Source: an uncultured Eubacteriales bacterium
Lineage (GTDB): Bacteria; Bacillota; Clostridia; Oscillospirales; Butyricicoccaceae
Direction of reading: 5' to 3'
Length of the DNA stretch: 12,057 bases
Assembly (NCBI GenBank): GCA_934630445.1
Contig: CAKTWY010000073.1
Span: 1 to 12,057, forward strand
Below the pieces are notes generated by a model. That model worked only from the letters and a program-made list of their open reading frames with translations, was not told where the DNA came from and did not search any database. This document shows positions 6,035-12,057 of this stretch, piece by piece. Each line of letters starts with the position of its first letter. The first letter of the stretch is position 1. Position numbers and translations under genes: made by a program.

Positions 6035-6896
6035 TGAAATCAAGCGCGCGACCGGCCTTTTAGTGATCGAAGCGGTCAATTCCAACCCCAACGGAGACCC
6101 GGACAGAGAAAGCGACCCGCGTCAGCGGCCGAATGGCCGGGGAGAAATTTCTCCGGTTTCGTTCAAACGCAAACTGAGGGACCTGCTGGACGATCATGAC
6201 GCGCCGTTTTTCAAAGCGCTGCCGGAAAAGTTCGTTCAAAATGAGGAGCGGTATCGCATTCTGGAGCATCGTGGACGCGACCGGAAGGCCATTACGGCAG
6301 AAATGGGGAAAGACCCGGAAAAGTTTTTGGAAAGCGAGTTTGTGCGCAAGTACTGGGATGCGCGCGTCTTTGGCAATACGTTCCTTGAGGATGGCGGCGA
6401 CAAGGGCTTTATCAAAACTGGCGCTGTGCAGTTTGGAATGGGGGTATCCCTTGCGCCGATCGATATTATCCGCCAGACCAATACGAACAAGCCGGGCGTT
6501 CAGGAAGGAAAGAATGCGGGCATGGCGCCGCTTGCCTACCGCATCGTGGAGCATGGCGTATACTGCATGCCGTTCTTTGTCAATCCAAACTATGCGTGCA
6601 AGAGCGGATGTACAGCGGATGATATCGAGCTGCTCAAACTCCTGATCCCGCATGCTTATGAGATGAACCGTTCTGCGATTCGCCCCGATGTCCGGATCCG
6701 GCACGCCTGGTATATTGAACACAAAAATATGCTGGGGAGCTGCCCGGAATACCTGCTGTTTGAGGCGCTGACCCCTGAAAAGCTCGGCGATCAGAACGAG
6801 CCGTCCACCATGTGGAGCGACTATCAGGATAAGACGGCGCTGCCTGAAGAACTTCGTTCCCGGGTGGAAAGCTGCATTGATTTGGCCAATCTGTGA
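6027..6896 (+). CDS. cas7: Type I-C Cascade backbone protein Cas7 (Csd2)
   Basis: Backbone RAMP protein of 289 residues that polymerises along the crRNA spacer, normally seven copies in type I-C. Evidence is the Csd2 signature NSNPNGDPD (18-26), the SFKRKLRDLL helix (45-54), YWDARVFGNTF (109-119, matching the usual YFDxRxFG), and KTGAVQFGMGVSLAPI (130-145). The ATG at 6027 is chosen over in-frame upstream codons because GGAGGAGG (6010-6017) lies nine bases before it and the family N terminus begins here. It overlaps cas8c by eight bases and its TGA overlaps the cas3 ATG by one, so the three genes are translationally linked. Confidence 0.95.
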   Translation: MSNEIKRATGLLVIEAVNSNPNGDPDRESDPRQRPNGRGEISPVSFKRKLRDLLDDHDAPFFKALPEKFVQNEERYRILEHRGRDRKAITAEMGKDPEKFLESEFVRKYWDARVFGNTFLEDGGDKGFIKTGAVQFGMGVSLAPIDIIRQTNTNKPGVQEGKNAGMAPLAYRIVEHGVYCMPFFVNPNYACKSGCTADDIELLKLLIPHAYEMNRSAIRPDVRIRHAWYIEHKNMLGSCPEYLLFEALTPEKLGDQNEPSTMWSDYQDKTALPEELRSRVESCIDLANL

Positions 6897-9085
6897 TGGA
6901 ATATCTTGCGCACAGCGCGAAGGAAGAGCACCCGCAGCAAACCTACGCGGATCATGTGAAAGGCGTGCTTCGGCGCTGCGCAGCATATGCGGGCGAAGTG
7001 GAGCGGTACGCCCCCAAATGCCGCGGTCTGCTGAAAGACATCGCACAGTGCAGCGCTGTCTGGCATGATCTGGGGAAGCTGGATGATGAGAATCAGGCGG
7101 TCCTTCATGAACCGTCGGAAAAAAACCGGCATTTGCCTGTCAACCACGTGGATGCGGGAAGCGCGGCGCTGACAGCAAGTGACAGCCTGTACTCCGCCCT
7201 GGCTGTGTATGCGCACCACAGAGGGCTTCCCGATATGAGAAAGGAAGAAGCACGGGGGGAAGCTTTCTTTCGCGATGAACACCCGCAGGTAAGAGAGCGC
7301 GTTGATCTAATGCTGGAAGAGCTGATCGGCCGGCATAAAAAAGCGTTCCATACGGATAGCCGGAAATTGGAATTGCCCTATATTGGGGATCAGCCTGTTT
7401 TCTTCCGTATGCTGCTTTCGTGCCTGGCGGACGCTGACCACACAGATACGGCAGTTTTTTACGGCCAGGCGCCGGAAAACGACGAAATGCCGCTGCTGCG
7501 CGCTGCCGAGCGTCTCGCGGCGCTGGAGCAATATGTGTCAACGCTCGGCAGCAGCGACGAGCGCAGCCAGCTTCGCCGCGCGATGCATGCAGCCTGCCGG
7601 GATGCAGACATATCAGGCAATTTCATCGCCTGCAGCAGTCCGGTGGGTTCGGGCAAAACGACCGCTGTGATGGCGCACTTGCTGAAACAGGCAGACGCCA
7701 GAAAGGCGAGGCGGATCTTCGTTATTTTGCCATATACCAGCATCATCCAGCAATCAGTCGATGTTTACCGGAAGGCGCTGGTACTGCCGGGGGAGGATCC
7801 GGAGGCAGTGGTTGCGGAATTGCACTGCAGGGCGGATTTTCAGGATAAGGCTACACGATACCTCACGGCCTTGTGGCGCGCGCCGATCATTGTGACGACG
7901 GCTGTCGCCTTTTTTGAAACGCTTGCTTCAAACCGCCCGGCTGCTCTGCGGCGGCTGCACGAATTGCCCGGCAGCATGATTTTTGTGGACGAATCCCACA
8001 ATGCGCTCCCAATCAAATTATTGCCGCTCGCATGGCGGTGGATGAATGTGCTGGCAGAAGAGTGGAATTGCTGCTGGATATTGGCCTCCGGCTCACTGGT
8101 GCGGTTCTGGCAGCTCAGTTCCCTGCAAAAAATCAAGATGCCTCAGCCCAATGTAGCGGAACTGGTAGACGCCCCTCTGCGCCTGCGGCTGATGCAGTAT
8201 GAGCGCGGCAGAATTGCATTTCGGCACCGGATCGGGCCGATGAGCCGCGGCGGGCTGACAACATGGGTGCAGCGTTTTCCGGGGCCGCGCCTGATCATTA
8301 TGAATACCGTGCAGAGCGCGGCGGTGATCGCGCAAGATTTGTGCAACATATATGGCGGGGATAAGGTAGAACATTTATCCACAGCACTGACGCCCGAGGA
8401 CAGAGAAGCCACGATCAAACGCGTTAAGGGAAGATTAACAGATCGAGACGATACGGAATGGACGCTTGTGGCAACTTCATGCGTTGAAGCCGGAGTTGAT
8501 TTTTCATTCCGCACAGGCTTCAGGGAGCTGTCATCGCTGCTTTCTCTCATACAGGCGGCGGGCAGGGTCAATCGGCATGGCGCCTTTCAGCACGCAGAAA
8601 TATGGAGCTTTTCCATGCAGGATGACTCCATGCTGAAAAAGAACCCTTCTCTGGAAAGCTCTTGCAGAGTGCTTGAAGGCTACTTCGACCAAGGCATTGC
8701 CATCACTCCGGAGCTTAGCACACAGTCCATGAATGAGGAACTCATCCGTGATGACAGCTGCATAAGGGTGATCAGCAGCCTTTTAGACGAGGAGGATGCG
8801 ATGCAGTTCAAAACGGTAAAGGAGCAGTTTGAAGTGATCGACTCCAATACCATACCTGCCGTTGTGGATGAAGTGCTTGCCAGGTCCATTGCGTATGGAA
8901 AGGGCGACTGGCAGCAATTGCAGAGAAAATCGGTCTCCGTTCGCCGGGAAAAGATACAGTCCTGGAATTTGCGGGAGATCGCAAAAGGCGTATACCGGTG
9001 GACGCTGGGGTATGATTCTTTTTTAGGCTATATGCGCGGCGTTTTGGATGAGGAAAGGATGAAACGCGATACGCTGATTTACTGA
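6896..9085 (+). CDS. cas3: CRISPR nuclease-helicase Cas3 (HD + SF2 helicase)
   Basis: Cas3 is recruited to the Cascade R-loop, unwinds target DNA with ATP and degrades it with its HD domain. From the ATG at 6896 it has 729 residues, normal for type I. The HD domain (about 15-190) keeps H20, H57-D58 (WHDLGK), H84 (VNHVDAG), H107-H108 (YAHH) and D179/D181. The helicase has Walker A SPVGSGKTT (248-256), Walker B DESH (365-368), motif III SGS (398-400, usually SAT), motif V VEAGVDFSF (531-538) and motif VI QAAGRVNRHG (553-562). All catalytic residues I can see are intact. A GTG one codon upstream (6893) is also in frame, but the ATG overlapping the cas7 TGA is the better start. Its place at the end of the operon is unusual, since type I-C cas3 normally comes first. 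Confidence 0.95.
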   Translation: MEYLAHSAKEEHPQQTYADHVKGVLRRCAAYAGEVERYAPKCRGLLKDIAQCSAVWHDLGKLDDENQAVLHEPSEKNRHLPVNHVDAGSAALTASDSLYSALAVYAHHRGLPDMRKEEARGEAFFRDEHPQVRERVDLMLEELIGRHKKAFHTDSRKLELPYIGDQPVFFRMLLSCLADADHTDTAVFYGQAPENDEMPLLRAAERLAALEQYVSTLGSSDERSQLRRAMHAACRDADISGNFIACSSPVGSGKTTAVMAHLLKQADARKARRIFVILPYTSIIQQSVDVYRKALVLPGEDPEAVVAELHCRADFQDKATRYLTALWRAPIIVTTAVAFFETLASNRPAALRRLHELPGSMIFVDESHNALPIKLLPLAWRWMNVLAEEWNCCWILASGSLVRFWQLSSLQKIKMPQPNVAELVDAPLRLRLMQYERGRIAFRHRIGPMSRGGLTTWVQRFPGPRLIIMNTVQSAAVIAQDLCNIYGGDKVEHLSTALTPEDREATIKRVKGRLTDRDDTEWTLVATSCVEAGVDFSFRTGFRELSSLLSLIQAAGRVNRHGAFQHAEIWSFSMQDDSMLKKNPSLESSCRVLEGYFDQGIAITPELSTQSMNEELIRDDSCIRVISSLLDEEDAMQFKTVKEQFEVIDSNTIPAVVDEVLARSIAYGKGDWQQLQRKSVSVRREKIQSWNLREIAKGVYRWTLGYDSFLGYMRGVLDEERMKRDTLIY

Positions 9086-9214
9086 AAATATTTCCGCGCA
9101 GGGCGGTTCGATCAGCAGGCTCCGCGTGGGAGCTCCCTTGCTGTGCGATTTCTGCCATTGTATGGCGCCATTGATTTGCGCCTGCGTACAATGCGCTTTC
9201 AGCCATTTTGTTAT

Positions 9215-9268
9215 AAAAGCCGCTGCACATCCTGTCATCAAGGCGACAGGATGTGCAGCGGCTTTTTT
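9215..9268. terminator. Bidirectional terminator between cas3 and the ankyrin gene
   Basis: A perfect 18-bp stem (9219-9236 with 9245-9262) with an eight-base loop, extended by AAAA/TTTT to 22 bp and followed by six Ts on the plus strand and four on the minus strand. It serves the convergent cas operon and ankyrin gene. The 130 bases between cas3 and it hold no gene I can support. Confidence 0.9.
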
Positions 9269-9311
9269 AAAACGTATCTGCTGTCAGCGTTTGAGCGGCC
9301 GAAGTATATGA

Positions 9312-9989
9312 TCAATATCTTGCAACCTCTGTTTTCGTCGCAATTTCATAGATATGCATGATCCAACATCCCATATTCTCAGGGCCTTGAGGGAACGGTT
9401 CGATGCAATAATCGTATTTTTCAAAGTCCTTAAAAATATCAACAGAATTACCATTAAGCATTTTCGGTGGTATAGTTCCGTCTCGCAAACATCCTCCATA
9501 GGCCATAAGGACAAGCCAAAATTGCACAATATGAAAAAATGCAGGACTATGTTCATCAAAGGAGACCATAAAGGCTACATATTCAAATAGGGTTTCGGGG
9601 TCACTGGGCAGCCGCAAGTTGGGGTCTCCGCCATTTTCCAAAAGCATTCTCAATGCTTATGCTGCTAAATTTGGTGCATCAACCCACACTAATTCCCACA
9701 GAACGTTGTCATCGCCATTGACAGTTGCATTGGGGTTAAGTCCTTTTTCAAGAAGAAACTGAAGACAGTCGAGAAGGTGACCGCTGTGCATGCTATCTAT
9801 GCTTGCCTCTTTCACCAGGGGAGCCTGCGCATCACGAAACGCATAAGAACACCAACTTGCAGACTCGTATGCCATATATGCCAATTCTTCCTGAGAAAAG
9901 TCTTCGTGTGAAAAGGACAATCTGACTTTCTCCCAATCAGGAGAAATTGAAGTAAGATTTTTCGTAGTTTCTTCCACGATCTCTCTCAT
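9312..9989 (-). pseudogene. Ankyrin-repeat protein gene interrupted by an in-frame stop
   Basis: One reading frame of about 225 codons split by a single TAA at codon 111 (9659-9657) with no frame change. The ATG at 9989 has GAGGT eight bases upstream. The first half holds an ankyrin-like LLDCLQFLLEKGLNPN (72-87), and right after the stop comes another unit, ALRMLLENGGDPNL, so the protein clearly ran on through the stop. The C-terminal part (TLFEYVAFM, FWLVLMAYGG) matches no enzyme I know. There is no good ribosome site for a restart after the stop. Ankyrin repeats bind proteins, so the partner and role are unknown; similar small proteins occur as accessory or immunity proteins in gut Bacillota. 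Base composition is visibly AT-richer than the flanking genes, which suggests acquisition. A sequencing error is the main alternative to a true nonsense mutation. Confidence 0.7.
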
Positions 9990-10114
9990 AATGAAATACC
10001 TCTGTTTTGGTGTCCGCTCACAATCCTGTCAATGCAATCGTTGCCATGGTCATTCTGCCAACTTATCCCCGAACATGGCAGAGTTGTGTTGACAAGTTAG
10101 AAAACCCTTATCAT

Positions 10115-11464
10115 TCAAGGCTGTGTACGCGACAGCAGACAAACCGCCTCCACATGCGCAGTGCGCGGGAACATGTCGACGCAGGTGAGGCGGCGGGCTT
10201 CATACCCTTTTTCACGAAGAAGCGCGGCGTCGCGCGCAAGCGTACCCGGGTCGCACGAGACGTAGACCACGCGCGCGGGCGCCATTGCGGCGATCGCTTC
10301 GATAGTGGCGGCGTCCAGACCGCGCCGCGGCGGGTCGACGCAGACGACGTCGGGCTTGAGCCCCTGCGCGTTCAGGCGTGCGGCGGCCTCTCCAGCGTCG
10401 GCACAAAGAAATTCTGCGTTTGCAACGCCGTTTCGCTCGGCGCTGCGGCGCGCGTTTTCGACTGCGTCGGGCACGATTTCCACTCCGATAGCGCGGCCGG
10501 CCTTTTGCGCGAGCATGAGCGTGATCGTTCCCGCACCGCAGTAAAGGTCGACGACGAGTTCGCTGCCGTGCAGGCCGGCATATTCGAGTGCACACGCGTA
10601 TAGGTGCTCCGCCTGGTCGCGGTTCACCTGATAGAAGGAGAGGGGAGAAAGTTCAAACGCGAGGCCGCACAGCGTGTCCGGCAGCGTCTGCCTGCCCCAG
10701 AGCGCGCGGCATTCCTGCCCGAGCAGCGTGTTTCCGCGCGTTCGGTTCAGGTTCAGCACAGCGCCGACGACCGCGGGGCATTCCTTTTCAAAAAGGCGGC
10801 GCAGCGCATCGATGTGCGCGGGCATATCCGCCGCAATCAGCGTTAAGAGCATTCTTCCGTCTTTGGCCGCGCGCAGGTAGATTTGCCGCAGGAGGCCGCG
10901 GCCGGTCGTCTCGTCGTAGACCGGGATGTGATGCTCGTCCACCCAGCGCAGGACAAGCTGTGCCGCGCGGTCGCATCCGTCCGGCTGCAGACGGCAGCGC
11001 GCGCGGGGAACGATCTCAGGGCGGCGGCTGCGGAAAAAGCCGGTGACCGCGTGGCCGTCCTTCATGCCGACCGGGTAAATCGCCTTGTTCCGGTAGGCAA
11101 GCGGCGAGGGGGCGCCGATCATACGCTCGGCAGTGAGGGGAATGCCGCCGACACGCGCAAGCGCGCTCTCCACGCGCTCGCGCTTCATGCGCAGTTCTTC
11201 TTCATAGGTAATGTGCCGCAGCGCGCAGCCGCCGCACTTCGGGAAGGCGGTGCAGTCCGGAACGATGCGTGCGCTCGACGGCGACAGGATTTCCTCCACG
11301 CGACCGTAGGCGTGGTTCCTTAGCACCTTTACGATGCGGATGCGCACATGGTCGCCACGCGCTGCAGCGGGCACAAACACGACCATGGAATCGACACGGC
11401 ACACGCCCGCGCCCTCGCTGGTATAGCCGTCGATCACGACGTCAAAGAGATCATTTTTTTTCAT
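10115..11464 (-). CDS. rlmD: 23S rRNA m5U methyltransferase, RlmD/TrmA family
   Basis: Transfers a methyl group from S-adenosylmethionine to carbon 5 of a uridine, by family most likely in 23S rRNA. The 449 residues show an N-terminal TRAM RNA-binding domain (about 1-60), four cysteines fit for a [4Fe-4S] cluster (C71, C77, C80, C157), the SAM motif DLYCGAGT (306-313), DPPRRG (377-382), the catalytic cysteine C404 in YVSCDPGTLARD, and the general base E439 in HVEAV. In Bacillota related enzymes (RlmCD, and TrmFO for tRNA) split the work differently, so the exact uridine is not certain. It follows the DUF3298 gene by 15 bases, probably in one transcript. The ribosome site (GGTG) before the ATG is weak. 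Local G+C is high, with many reverse-frame open stretches that I regard as shadows. Confidence 0.93.
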   Translation of the reverse strand: MKKNDLFDVVIDGYTSEGAGVCRVDSMVVFVPAAARGDHVRIRIVKVLRNHAYGRVEEILSPSSARIVPDCTAFPKCGGCALRHITYEEELRMKRERVESALARVGGIPLTAERMIGAPSPLAYRNKAIYPVGMKDGHAVTGFFRSRRPEIVPRARCRLQPDGCDRAAQLVLRWVDEHHIPVYDETTGRGLLRQIYLRAAKDGRMLLTLIAADMPAHIDALRRLFEKECPAVVGAVLNLNRTRGNTLLGQECRALWGRQTLPDTLCGLAFELSPLSFYQVNRDQAEHLYACALEYAGLHGSELVVDLYCGAGTITLMLAQKAGRAIGVEIVPDAVENARRSAERNGVANAEFLCADAGEAAARLNAQGLKPDVVCVDPPRRGLDAATIEAIAAMAPARVVYVSCDPGTLARDAALLREKGYEARRLTCVDMFPRTAHVEAVCLLSRTQP

Positions 11465-11479
11465 ATATTCACCATCAAA

Positions 11480-12057
11480 TCAGGAAATAAAAGTGGGGTC
11501 CAGCATATCGCGGATATCGTCAAAAGGGAGGGTAAAGTACGAAAGGCCTGTAGCATACGGCGCGATGGCGTAGACCTGATAATAAAAGGTAAGGCCCGTA
11601 TCCGTTACATAAAAATCGGATGGATTGAAAGCCTCCTGTAAAAGCTGGGGTGTGATGTCGAAGTACTCTTCCGGCGTCTGTGCGATTTTTTCGGTCGCGG
11701 CGTCAAAAAAGAGCGCCAGATATTCCTCCTCCGGCACGGTGAAAAGGTCCGCAAGCGTCAAAAGACCGCCGCTGCGCATATCGAATGTCTCGGAAGAAAA
11801 GACGGGCGTTTCGTGCAGGCCGCCGGTGAATTCGGAATTTTCATGCATGACGGAGAGGAGGCGGCCGTTGTTGGCCATGACCTCATACCGGTAGTCGGCC
11901 GTATACGGCAGGAGCACGCCGTCCGCTCCTGCGGCGCGCGCATCGTCCGCCATGGGCGCGAGGGTGAACTCGGCATGCGAAAAGAGGCGTTCAACTGCGT
12001 TTTTGTAATAATCATTCACGATCTGAACGGCTTCAGCCGTGCCGGACAGCTGGGGGT
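11480..12057 (-). CDS. DUF3298 (RsiV/PdaC-like) domain protein, N terminus outside the window
   Basis: The frame stays open to the right edge, through PQLSGTAEAVQI upstream of the GTG at 12019, so I treat the gene as truncated rather than starting there. About 192 residues are visible. They carry the DUF3298 pattern: YEVMANNGRLLSVMHENSEF, TGGLHETP, a TFDMRSGGLLTLADLF segment, and near the end FYVTDTGLTFYYQVYAIAPYA. In known proteins this domain follows DUF4163 and occurs in extracytoplasmic proteins such as the lysozyme-binding anti-sigma factor RsiV and the deacetylase PdaC; any signal peptide or membrane anchor would be in the missing part. It lies directly before rlmD, probably co-transcribed. 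Its role is not known. Confidence 0.82.
   Translation of the reverse strand, partial: PQLSGTAEAVQIVNDYYKNAVERLFSHAEFTLAPMADDARAAGADGVLLPYTADYRYEVMANNGRLLSVMHENSEFTGGLHETPVFSSETFDMRSGGLLTLADLFTVPEEEYLALFFDAATEKIAQTPEEYFDITPQLLQEAFNPSDFYVTDTGLTFYYQVYAIAPYATGLSYFTLPFDDIRDMLDPTFIS

Noticed and set aside
6060..7046. 328-codon minus-strand open frame opposite cas7 and the start of cas3
   Set aside because: Reverse shadow across two well-supported genes, with no family motif.
9111..9143. GCTCC-GCGTG-GGAGC hairpin downstream of cas3 resembling the stem of a type I-C CRISPR repeat
   Set aside because: It occurs once, lacks the GTGGATTGAAA-like 3' handle, and no second copy or spacer-sized periodicity is present; at best a decayed single repeat.
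9023..9241. Short minus-strand ORF between cas3 and the terminator
   Set aside because: It overlaps the end of cas3 and the left arm of the terminator hairpin, has no ribosome site I can support, and low-complexity composition.
10101..10120. Small inverted repeat at the end of rlmD as a terminator
   Set aside because: Only four base pairs in the stem and it overlaps the stop codon; too weak to call.

Overview
The window looks like chromosomal DNA of a fairly GC-rich anaerobic Bacillota, most likely a Clostridia gut or sediment lineage. This is inferred from a clostridial-type rubrerythrin/NADH peroxidase tail, strong AGGAGG-type ribosome binding sites, a near-perfect sigma-A promoter, short rho-independent terminators and general codon use. 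No 16S rRNA or species marker is present, so genus is not assignable.

Layout. 1-215 (+): C-terminal end of a rubrerythrin-family peroxide reductase, closed by a strong terminator. 325-2709 (-): a sulfur-assimilation operon read leftwards. It starts with a consensus promoter overlapped by two palindromes, then a 34-codon upstream ORF, metY (O-acetylhomoserine sulfhydrylase) and cysK (cysteine synthase), and ends in a terminator at 278-307. 2792-3317: about 525 bp with no confident gene, holding two hairpins, a possible gene relic on the minus strand and a plausible promoter for the next operon. 3318-9085 (+): a tightly overlapping type I-C CRISPR effector operon in the order cas5c-cas8c-cas7-cas3. 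An internal start inside cas8c is well placed to make the small subunit Cas11c. There is no cas4, cas1, cas2, cas6 or CRISPR array anywhere in the window. A 22-bp perfect hairpin at 9215-9268 separates this operon from a convergent, AT-richer ankyrin-repeat gene (9312-9989, -) broken by an in-frame TAA. 10115-12057 (-): an RlmD/TrmA-family RNA m5U methyltransferase preceded by a DUF3298 (RsiV/PdaC-like) protein that runs off the right edge.

How the genes work together. MetY and CysK use sulfide to make homocysteine and cysteine, and the promoter with two dyads plus a leader ORF suggests control by sulfur or cysteine status. The cas operon encodes a complete Cascade (Cas5, Cas7, Cas8 and putative Cas11) plus the HD nuclease-helicase Cas3, so it should be able to interfere. 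It would need guides from an array elsewhere and cannot acquire spacers with the genes seen here. Its Cas5 also seems to lack some residues used for pre-crRNA cleavage in studied Cas5c proteins. The main points of interest are this stand-alone, reordered I-C cassette, the nested cas11c, and the sulfur-operon leader peptide.
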